NCBI RefSeq assembly: GCF_026248825.1
Contig: NZ_CP110973.1
Coordinates: 1 to 64,000 of the forward strand
Source of the DNA: Larkinella insperata
Lineage (GTDB): Bacteria; Bacteroidota; Bacteroidia; Cytophagales; Spirosomataceae
Length of the DNA: 64,000 nt
Reading direction: 5' to 3'
Below are positions 54,083 to 62,600 of the stretch, in pieces. The translations under genes and the position numbers were made by a program. The notes under the pieces are model-generated. The model had not been told where the DNA came from, did not search any database, and was given only the letters and a program-made list of their open reading frames with translations. How positions within the stretch are numbered: position 1 is the first letter of the stretch; every line of letters starts with the position of its first letter.

Positions 54083-57000
54083 CTAATTCTTCATCAGCTT
54101 GTGCCGCTTAGTCATATCACCTTCACCAACCTGTAGTATATACATGCCTGGTGCATGTTCGTTTCCAAATTGAATTAGTTGGTCTGGCTGAACATCCGCT
54201 AGTTGTAAGACCGCTCTACCATAGCTATCATAGACGACCACTGGTAATTTTCCTTCTTCTCTGCCTTTTACTTCCAGAGTGAATGAATCCACAAAAGGGT
54301 TAGGGTATGTTTTGACCGTCAATCCGGCAATCTCCGGGTCATCTTCTGCACTCATACGGGCAGAGGATTGGTTGACGACCGTAAAATTAATTGTTAGCGC
54401 CTTGCCAGCTGTTCCCTTTCCTCCTGCTTCTGTGTAAGGAGTTACTTTTAACGTATAGCTACCTGTGCTGGGAGTCCAACTCTTATAATCACCATTGGTA
54501 TCCCCAAACAAAGCGTAGGGAGCGGCTGTTTCGGTTTGATTTCTGCTTTGTCTTCCGCTCAATTCCATTACCACCGAACCTACCACAGTTGGGCTCGTGT
54601 TAACTCGTATGTTTAAATTTCGCGTCGGCAACTTAGCAAGATTTAACTCTTCGCCATTGGACAACACTTTGATTTCTTTGTCGGTATTAGCGTTCATTAA
54701 GCTAAAACTAACAACGGCTTGTTGACTGGGACTGGGTGACGTTGGATTTGATGGTTCTGATGGAACCGTTGGATCAGGTACCTCCGACGGAGTACCTGAA
54801 GAAGCCACGACAATAGTTACATCATCAGTAACCTGCCGATTATCCTTATCCTTTACCGTCAGCCGGAAGACGTAGGTGCCTGTCGGCATCCTGCTCACCA
54901 AGGGGGTGAGGGTATTCATGCTCGACATGGCCGGATTAGGACCCGATACCTTTACCCAAGCTGTGCTGGCAATGTTGCCGACCGGACTGCTGGTGGCCTT
55001 GCCCGGCAACACAATGCTGTTCGTCGGTAAAACCAATCTCCGATCCGGACCCGCATCAGCCGTCAGCTGCGCCGGGATCGGCGTGCACGAGCCCGTCCGT
55101 ACCGCCCCGTGCGTTACTCTATTGAAGAAGACGTCATTCACTAAGTTCTTTACATTCGTCATTCGCGTGTTGCACACATACGTGTTGTAACTGCCGCTGT
55201 TGAAATGGATGGCATGCTCGCTGTTGATGGCCGTGTTGTTCTCCAGGATCGTGCCCAACACCGCTGCAATGTCCTCGTCAACGTAATCTCTACCCGCCGA
55301 GTGAAACTCCAGCGTGTTGAGATACCCCTCCGGGTAGGGGTCCCCGTGGATGTCCGCCCCCATGTTGGGCTGACCCGCCCGCAGCGTGTTGCCGCGCATC
55401 TCCAGACCCAGCACCGAGGTGCCGAAACACTTCTCCTGCGACTGCTGGACGGTGTGCACCCCGATGAAGTTGCCCACCAGCACGTTGGTGTTGCTCACCC
55501 GGTTGCCCACAAGCTGGTTGTTGTACATGGGAATAAACGTCTGGGTGCTGCCCCGCATCTGCTGGGAGGGCGTTAGATCGATCGAGCCGCTGTTCAACAG
55601 CGTGTTGTCCACAATGGCCACCTGGGTGGTGGCGTTCTTGTAGAGGGTGATGCCCCGGTAGTTGCCCTCCATGCTGTTGCCCTTGATGAGCCAGTTCTCC
55701 GAGCCCCAGTTGAAGATCGCATACCGGCTGCCGGCCGCGGGCGTCACCTGCCAGGGCCGATCCACCGTCAGCGTGTTGCCGCTGCGGCTGACAATCCGGC
55801 GCCACTGGCCCATGCCCTTGCCGTGCACGATGGCCACCACCGGGCTTTGCTTGAGACTGCCCCAGGTCTTGGCATCGTCCCGCAGGCTGCTGGCCGAGGC
55901 CCCACTGACCGTGCCGGTGTCTTCGTCGGGCCGGGTGGCCCCGCCCCCTTCGGCGATGATGGCTTCGCCGTCGAAGTTGTTCTGGGCGGGCCCATTGATA
56001 ACTTTCAGCGTGTTGTTGAGGACGGCCACATCCAGAGCAAAGTTCATCACCAGCACGTGGTTGACCCGCTCGAGGGGGTAGCGGGCCGAGCCATCGCGCA
56101 GGATGGTGTTGTTCTCGATGATGCCGTCGTGGCTGCGGTCGAAGTTGAGTCCATCGACGGCGAAGGTGACGTGGTTGCCGGTGAAGACGTAGTTGGAGCA
56201 TTCGTTGAGCATGAAGGGGCCGCGGTAGCTGAACTGGTTGTCGACGCCGTGGGTGAAGTCCGAGTTGGCGATGACGAGTTTATCGCTGCCGTTGAACCAG
56301 ATCCAGTTGCTTTTGGCCAGGTCAAAGCGGATGCGCTGCAGGAACATCTCACTGCCTTTACCCCGCATATTAGTAACCAGGTCACCACTGGTATCAATGT
56401 TCAGTAAGGTCAGGTCCGCAATACCAGCCTGTTTGATTCCTGAATCCCAGTAAACCCCGACTTTATCGGAGTTGGTGTTGTAGCCAAACTTGATGATGGT
56501 CTGGTCCTTGCCGGCGCCCTGGAGCACCACCCGGTCCAGCATGCGGATGCCCTCAAAGTTGTCGGGAAAGTCCAGCTTGTAGGTGCCCGCTGGCAGGTAG
56601 ACGATGCCCCCCCCGTCGGCGTTGGCCTTCTTGATGGCCTCGCGCAGGGCTTTGTAGTCACTCGTGTTGCCGTCGCCTTTGGCTTTGGTGCTCAGCCGCG
56701 AGTCGGTCTTGACGTTGTAGACGTTCTTGTAAAAGTCCAGCTTGGCGGCCCAGCCCACGTTGAGTTTGAAGTAGTCGGCCCCGGCCTTGATGGCGGTGAT
56801 GGTCTTGCTCATTTTGGTTTCGCCCAGTGAGCCCCCAAAGCCATTGCTCACCCAGACGCTGTAGACGGTGCCGGGCTGCAGGCCGCTGGGGGCTTTCACC
56901 GTGAGGGCATAGGCATCGCCCCCGCTGACGGTGGCGTTGAGCGAGGTGCCATTGGAAGCCACAAACCGCACCTTAGCCGTAGCCCCGCTCACTTGCAGGT

Positions 57001-57379
57001 TCCGTCCGAAGATGCGCAGGGTGCCCTCGGGGGCGACTTCGGGGGAGTCGAAGTGCATGCCCCAGGCCTGGTTGATGAAGACTTTGGGGCTGTTCTGGCC
57101 ATTGTCGGAGACCCAGACCTGGTAGAGGTCCAGGCCCAGGTCGGCCGGGATCTGGACGGTGGCCTGGTTGGCGCTCTGCACCAGGATGGGTAAGCTGACC
57201 GAGGAGGAGGAGGTGCCTTTGTTGAGGTAGGCTTTGGCCGACGCCCCGAAGTTGCCCTGCAGGCTGATGGCCGAACCGGGTTGAGCCGACAGGCTGGCGT
57301 TAAAGATGGCGGTCTGCGCCCGAGCAAAAATGCCGGTGCTTAATCCAAAGATCAAAAAGAGTAAGAAGCGTTGAGTCAT
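54083..57379 (-). CDS. T9SS-exported right-handed beta-helix (pectate-lyase-like) protein
   Basis: The protein has 1098 residues, with a signal peptide (MTQRFLLFLIFGLSTGIFARAQ). Two IPT/TIG-like beta domains are at about 25-200 (PGSAISLQGNFGASAKAYL; PEGTLRIFGRNLQVSGATAK). A pectate-lyase-3-type helix spans about 225-757: SDYKALREAIKKANADGGGI, VYLPAGTYKLDFPDN, VLQGAGKDQTIIKFG, then N-rich coils (IENNTILRDGSARYPLERVN). A PKD-like domain is at 767-863, a Pro/Ser/Thr linker at 863-883, a LINA module at 885-1003 and a T9SS sorting domain at 1016-1098 (YPNPFVDSFTLEVKG). It probably binds, epimerises or cleaves an acidic polysaccharide; the locus predicts uronic acids, a natural substrate for this fold. 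Base composition changes sharply between the GC-rich helix part and the AT-richer C-terminal 300 codons. Confidence 0.87.
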   Translation of the reverse strand: MTQRFLLFLIFGLSTGIFARAQTAIFNASLSAQPGSAISLQGNFGASAKAYLNKGTSSSSVSLPILVQSANQATVQIPADLGLDLYQVWVSDNGQNSPKVFINQAWGMHFDSPEVAPEGTLRIFGRNLQVSGATAKVRFVASNGTSLNATVSGGDAYALTVKAPSGLQPGTVYSVWVSNGFGGSLGETKMSKTITAIKAGADYFKLNVGWAAKLDFYKNVYNVKTDSRLSTKAKGDGNTSDYKALREAIKKANADGGGIVYLPAGTYKLDFPDNFEGIRMLDRVVLQGAGKDQTIIKFGYNTNSDKVGVYWDSGIKQAGIADLTLLNIDTSGDLVTNMRGKGSEMFLQRIRFDLAKSNWIWFNGSDKLVIANSDFTHGVDNQFSYRGPFMLNECSNYVFTGNHVTFAVDGLNFDRSHDGIIENNTILRDGSARYPLERVNHVLVMNFALDVAVLNNTLKVINGPAQNNFDGEAIIAEGGGATRPDEDTGTVSGASASSLRDDAKTWGSLKQSPVVAIVHGKGMGQWRRIVSRSGNTLTVDRPWQVTPAAGSRYAIFNWGSENWLIKGNSMEGNYRGITLYKNATTQVAIVDNTLLNSGSIDLTPSQQMRGSTQTFIPMYNNQLVGNRVSNTNVLVGNFIGVHTVQQSQEKCFGTSVLGLEMRGNTLRAGQPNMGADIHGDPYPEGYLNTLEFHSAGRDYVDEDIAAVLGTILENNTAINSEHAIHFNSGSYNTYVCNTRMTNVKNLVNDVFFNRVTHGAVRTGSCTPIPAQLTADAGPDRRLVLPTNSIVLPGKATSSPVGNIASTAWVKVSGPNPAMSSMNTLTPLVSRMPTGTYVFRLTVKDKDNRQVTDDVTIVVASSGTPSEVPDPTVPSEPSNPTSPSPSQQAVVSFSLMNANTDKEIKVLSNGEELNLAKLPTRNLNIRVNTSPTVVGSVVMELSGRQSRNQTETAAPYALFGDTNGDYKSWTPSTGSYTLKVTPYTEAGGKGTAGKALTINFTVVNQSSARMSAEDDPEIAGLTVKTYPNPFVDSFTLEVKGREEGKLPVVVYDSYGRAVLQLADVQPDQLIQFGNEHAPGMYILQVGEGDMTKRHKLMKN

Positions 57380-57994
57380 TGTCAGGTTGATTTACAAGTT
57401 ACGATGAGCACAAAAGTTTCCCAGGCAAGGCTTTTAGAGCTTTGCGATCCATAGAGGGTGATCGGTGTTAGTTATGTAGCTTTAGCCGCGATTCTAGGCG
57501 TCTTTCGCGAGCAAATCCGCAGAAACGAACGGGGCTAAAGAATGCATGTTGTAGATGGCGGTTTGATCAGTCGCTAACTGTTTACTCGATCCAGTCTGTA
57601 GATAGAAAATAAAGCGTTGAGCCATTTTAAAATGATTTACAAGTTACGGTATGCACAGTACTAGTGTAGTAAAGCCGGCGGGCGTTACTGCATCAACACA
57701 CAGAATGTGAATTAATTACTCGATGATAATTTAGGATTCACACTTTCAAGTAGACCTGGATGGAGTTTTATTCACCTGAACTTTAAAAATGACTTCGGAG
57801 TACACAGTCATTATTCGCAGCCTCAATGTATATACAAGATGAGGCAATTGCTGTGCCAAGTACTAAAAATGATCGAAAACCAATTTCTGATAACCTAACT
57901 TTAAATTTCTGTTTCATTGTTAGTTGACCCAAAATGAGGCTTTTATTAAAATAAAATTTTTAGTTGAAATTTAGGATGTGGATTGATGATAGAA
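57380..57994. other. Intergenic region holding a decayed gene start
   Basis: About 600 bp. It contains a degenerate copy of the beta-helix gene's leader and first codons (57494-57646); otherwise no feature is recognised. Confidence 0.5.
57494..57625 (-). pseudogene. Degenerate duplicate of the beta-helix gene's 5' end
   Basis: From the ATG at 57625 the frame reads MAQRFIFYLQTG...QTAIYNMHSL and stops after 43 codons. The intact gene begins MTQRFLLFLIFG...QTAIFNASL. The leaders share the 16-base block CGTAACTTGTAAATCA shortly before each ATG. This looks like the stub of an ancient tandem paralogue or a partial duplication whose body has been lost. Confidence 0.6.
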
Positions 57995-58594
57995 TTAAGA
58001 TATATAGATAGTAGAATGACTATTCTTTGCCCGACTGGCCTGCGACTTTTTCTGTAGATGCTCGATTTGATCCTGGTCAGTTGTCAGTTTGCGCGCCCAT
58101 TTTACCGGCCGCGCTTGCGGCTTTGCCGCTGAATTTCGGACGGGCCTGATGAGTAGATTATCAAAAACATTTGCCTGGATCGGTCTTACATAGATGACTT
58201 TTTTCTCTTGCTCAAACCAATCTGTAACCGGCTTAAAAATCAGACGTTGACGATGTACGTACTCTATTTCGGGGTATGCATAACCAGCCAATTGAACGGT
58301 TCGGTCATTTATTACGTCGAACGATATACTGAATACGTTACTGCCTGTACATGACCCTGTATTTTCAGTATAGCAACTTACCCTAGGTATATACGTTGTT
58401 GTTAATTGGGAAGGGATCCGGTCGATGTTGTTGAAACTGTTGATGTCAAGTATAGGAACAACGCCGGCTGAATGATTTGGACAATGCCATAAGGTAGAAG
58501 CCTGAACAGATAACTTACAGAAAAAACCAAGCGCGACAAGTAAGGCTCTAGTTAAATTTTTTCGAGTGATTTTTTGTAAAGGTTTTCTGATCAT
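57995..58594 (-). CDS. Small secreted protein of unknown function
   Basis: The protein has 199 residues. A basic N-terminus and hydrophobic stretch (LTRALLVALGFFCKLSVQAS) form a signal peptide with cleavage near ASTLW. The mature part has four cysteines (WHCPNHSAG, RVSCYTENTGSCTGSNVF) that may form disulfides. A beta-rich section (FSISFDVINDRTVQLAGYAY) and a basic C-terminus with several Lys/Arg pairs (PQARPVKWARKLTTDQ) complete it. I do not recognise the family. There is no T9SS sorting domain. It lies alone between two large T9SS-cargo genes, in the same direction, with long AT-rich flanks. Confidence 0.65.
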   Translation of the reverse strand: MIRKPLQKITRKNLTRALLVALGFFCKLSVQASTLWHCPNHSAGVVPILDINSFNNIDRIPSQLTTTYIPRVSCYTENTGSCTGSNVFSISFDVINDRTVQLAGYAYPEIEYVHRQRLIFKPVTDWFEQEKKVIYVRPIQANVFDNLLIRPVRNSAAKPQARPVKWARKLTTDQDQIEHLQKKSQASRAKNSHSTIYIS

Positions 58595-59600
58595 AACGGT
58601 GTCAGCTTTATGATTTGTTACACTTCAAATTCAATAGCATTTCAGATTAGCTCTTCTTCTGCTTATAACGTATTTATGTGCTGATTCTGGAATCACTCCA
58701 TTTGGACTTTCTACTGGCCTATCTCCGCTGAATAACCATCTATTCTCAACTAATGTATTGACATCAAATCTTTTAGACCTTTGTTACAAGTAAGCCCGTA
58801 CCTTGTTTGTTCAGTTGTTAAGCCTAGCAGGTAAGAAAGCCTATTTAAGATTTAAACCGTTGAGTGATTGGAACTGAAAATGCCAACTGTGATTCAGGCC
58901 GGCATTATGATCGATATAGACGAAGCCTTGTCTTCCAGACCTAGATTAAAACGGAATTAAAAACAAATTAAAAAGTTCTTAGAAGAATTTGCAACATAAT
59001 TCTGTATTAAATTTAAAACTAAACGATTGAAACCCTGATTACTTTAAGAGTATTTACTTATTCTACAACTACTTATAAAAAAAGCAAATCCTAGGCTCCG
59101 AGAGTGAGTATGATGTGGGCGGCTACTGGAATTAAAAACTTATTAGAAGCAAATTAAAAAATAATAAGAAAAAAACCGCAAAATAATTTTCAAGAGAGGA
59201 CAAATTCAGGCGAAAAACAGCTGGATTATGCTTCTACTGATTAAAAACCAGTTCTTTAGAAACGAAAAAAAATCCGTAGCAAGTCAACCATTTACTAGAA
59301 TTATGGCATTCATGTTTACATTTCAAAGCATTCGGTAACTAAGCTAACGCTCAATACAATCATTGGATTTACCAACTGTTTTCAAAATTAAGCAGTTGGT
59401 ATTTTAGGTAATAATTCACTAGTCCAATTTATCAGGTATTTTTAAACGACCGAGCTGACAATCTTACATCCGTTGGCAATTTTAAGATAAGATCACCTCT
59501 ACCTGGATGCTAAGCGACAAACCGCATTCAGCAACGACTACCTTGTTGGAAACAGTCTCAACCACAACTAAGCCTACTGGATGGTATGAAACCAGCATAT
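58595..59600. other. Long AT-rich intergenic region
   Basis: About 1 kb, no coding sequence seen. It contains a degenerate ATTTATCAGGTA (59427-59438), about 0.84 kb upstream of the 199-residue protein gene. Two similar A-rich stretches (GGAATTAAAAAC around 58960 and 59130) may be a decayed duplication. Confidence 0.45.
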
Positions 59601-59638
59601 ATAAGAACGGTCCTGAAGAAATTCAGGACCGTTCTTAT
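59601..59638. terminator. Terminator hairpin after the right-hand giant gene
   Basis: A 17-bp perfect stem (59601-59617 and 59622-59638; arm ATAAGAACGGTCCTGAA) is capped by a GAAA tetraloop, 17 bp after the stop codon. The ACGGTCC/GGACCGT core is shared with the hairpin at 7364-7425. The U-tract is weak. Confidence 0.7.
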
Positions 59639-59654
59639 GGCTTTTTATAAATGA

Positions 59655-62600
59655 TTATTGCGTTTTTATGATTCGGTAACGCCTGGCCGTCTTACCAACA
59701 CCTAGTTGTAAGAGATAAACACCCGGAACGTATTCTTTTCCCATATGAATGGTTTGTTCGGGCTGCGCATCCTCCAGTCTCAAGCTTTCCCTGCCGTACA
59801 TATCATAAATAACGATGGGCAAGCTTTCGTTTCCTTTACCTTGTACCTTTAACGTAAAATACTGATAGAAAGGATTGGGAGAATACGTCACCTTAATCTC
59901 CGCTGTTTCTGAATCTCGATCAGTCAGTATACGTGCTCCGGATGCCTGATCGATGACCGTGAAGCTGATCGTCAGCGGAGTGCCCGCCGTGCCCCCGGCT
60001 GCCGTAGCCGTGTATGGCGTGGCCGTCAGTGTGTAACTGCCCACCGCTGGTGCCCAGTTGTTGAAGTTGCCGTTGCTGTCGCCAAACAGGGCGTAGGGTG
60101 CCCCGTTGTCAACCTGGTTACGGCTCTGCTTGCCACTCAACACCATCCGCACCGAACCCACCGTACCAGGGTTAGTGTTGGCCCGGATGTTGATGCTGCG
60201 CGAAGCCAGCGTGGCCAGGTTGACCGTCTCCCCATCACTCATCACCTTAATCTCCTGATCACTGGTGGCGTTGATCAAACTGAAGCTGACCAGCGACTGA
60301 GCAGCCGCACTGACCGTCACGCTGAAGACCTTTTGATCCGACAGAGCGGGTGAGCCGTTGTCGGCTGCTTTGATGGTCAGGCTAAAGGTGCCGGTCGTTG
60401 TCGGCGTCCAGCTGAAGGCCCCCGTGCTGGCGTTGATGCTGGCACCCGATGGACCCGACACACTGTAAGTCAGCGTCTGAGCCGGCACGTCGCTATCCGT
60501 CGCTTGAGCCGTGAAGCTTAGCGTTTGACCCAGCGTGATGGTTTTGTCGCCAACGCTGGCCAGCACCGGGGCGCTGTTGGCCGGGCTGATGCTGATCACA
60601 AAACTGCTGCTGACACTGCCGCCTTTGCCATCATTGGCCGTCACCTTCACACTCAGACTGGCCGGTGTACTGCTGGTCGGTGTACCGCTGAAGGTGCGAC
60701 TGCTGGCGTTGAAGCTCAGCCAGGCCGGCAGGGCCGCATTGTTCTCCAGGCTGGCCGTGTAGGTCAAGGCATCCCCATCGGCATCTGTGAAGCTGCCCGC
60801 GCTGAACTGGTAGCTGAAGGCCGTACCCACCTTGGCGCTTTGATTCACCAACGCCGTGGCTACCACCGGGGGCTGGTTGGTGGGGGCGGCCGTGTTGACC
60901 GTCACCGTGATGACTTCCTGCGCCGACAGAGCGGGCGAACCGCTGTCGGTCACCTTGATGGTCAAACTCACCGTACCCGTTGTGGTGGGCGTCCAGTTGA
61001 AGGCCCCCGTGCTGGCGTTGATGCTGGCCGATGCCGGGCCCGTCAGGCTGTAGGTCAGCGTTTGAGCCGGCACGTCGCTATCGGTGGCCTGAGCTGTGAA
61101 GCTCAGCGGCTGACCCAGCGTAACGATTTTATTGCCGATGGATGCCAGCACCGGGGCCGTGTTGGTGACAGGGGCCTGATCGATAACCGTGAAGCTGATC
61201 GTTAGCGGAGTACCCGCCGTCCCCCCGGCGGCTGTGGCCGTGTATGGCGTGGCCGTCAGCGTGTAACTGCCCACCGCTGGTGTCCAGCTGGTGTAATCGC
61301 TGCCAGAGTTGCCAAACAGGGCATAAGGTGCCCCGTTGTCAACCTGGGTGCGGTTAAGTGGTCCACTCAACACCATCCGCACCGAGCCCACCGTGGCCGG
61401 ACTGGTGTTGGCCCGGATGCTGATGCTGCGCGAAGCCAGCGTAGCCAGGTTGACCGTCTCCCCATCACTCATCACCTTAATCTCCTGATCACTGGTGGCG
61501 TTGATCAAACTGAAGCTGACCAGCGACTGAGCAGCCGCACTGACCGTCACGCTGAAGACCTTTTGATCCGACAGTGCGGGTGAGCCGTTGTCGGTTGCTT
61601 TGATGCTCAGGCTGAAGGTGCCGGTGGTTGTCGGCGTCCAATTGAAGGCCCCCGTACTGGCGTTGATGCTGGCACCCGATGGACCCGACACACTGTAGGT
61701 CAGCGTCTGAGCCGGCACATCACTATCGGTGGCCTGAGCTGTGAAGCTTAGCGGCTGACCCAGCGTAACGATTTTATTGCCGATGGATGCCAGCACCGGG
61801 GCCGTGTTGGTGACAGGGGCCTGATCGATAACCGTGAAGCTGATCGTTAGCGGAGTACCCGCCGTGCCCCCGGCGGCCGTAGCCGTGTATGGCGTGGCCG
61901 TCAGTGTGTAACTGCCCACCGCTGGTGCCCAGTTGTTGAAGTTGCCGTTGCTGTCGCCAAACAGGGCGTAGGGTGCCCCGTTGTCAACCTGGTTACGGCT
62001 CTGCTTGCCACTCAACACCATCCGCACCGAACCCACCGTACCAGGGTTAGTGTTGGCCCGGATGTTGATGCTGCGCGAAGCCAGCGTGGCCAGGTTGACC
62101 GTCTCCCCATCACTCATCACCTTAATCTCCTGATCACTGGTGGCGTTGATCAAACTGAAGCTGACCAGCGACTGAGCAGCCGCACTGACCGTCACGCTGA
62201 AGACCTTTTGATCCGACAGTGCGGGTGAGCCGTTGTCGGCTGCTTTGATGGTCAGGCTAAAGGTGCCGGTCGTTGTCGGCGTCCAGCTGAAGGCCCCCGT
62301 GCTGGCGTTGATGCTGGCACCCGATGGACCCGACACACTGTAGGTCAGCGTCTGAGCCGGCACGTCACTATCGGTGGCCTGAGCTGTGAAGCTTAGCGGC
62401 TGACCCAGCGTAACGATTTTATTGCCGATGGATGCCAGCACCGGGGCCGTGTTGGTGACAGGGGCCTGATCGATAACCGTGAAGCTGATCGTCAGCGGAG
62501 TACCCGCCGTGCCCCCGGCGGCTGTGGCCGTGTATGGCGTGGCCGTCAGCGTGTAACTGCCCACCGCTGGCGTCCAGCCGGTGTAATCGCTGCCAGAGTT

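Noticed and set aside
55205..56407. Several open frames on both strands over the beta-helix gene (including 303 codons at 55290-56201)
   Set aside because: Composition is low-complexity (Arg/Gln/His- or Ala/Ser-rich), caused by the GC-rich helix coding sequence.
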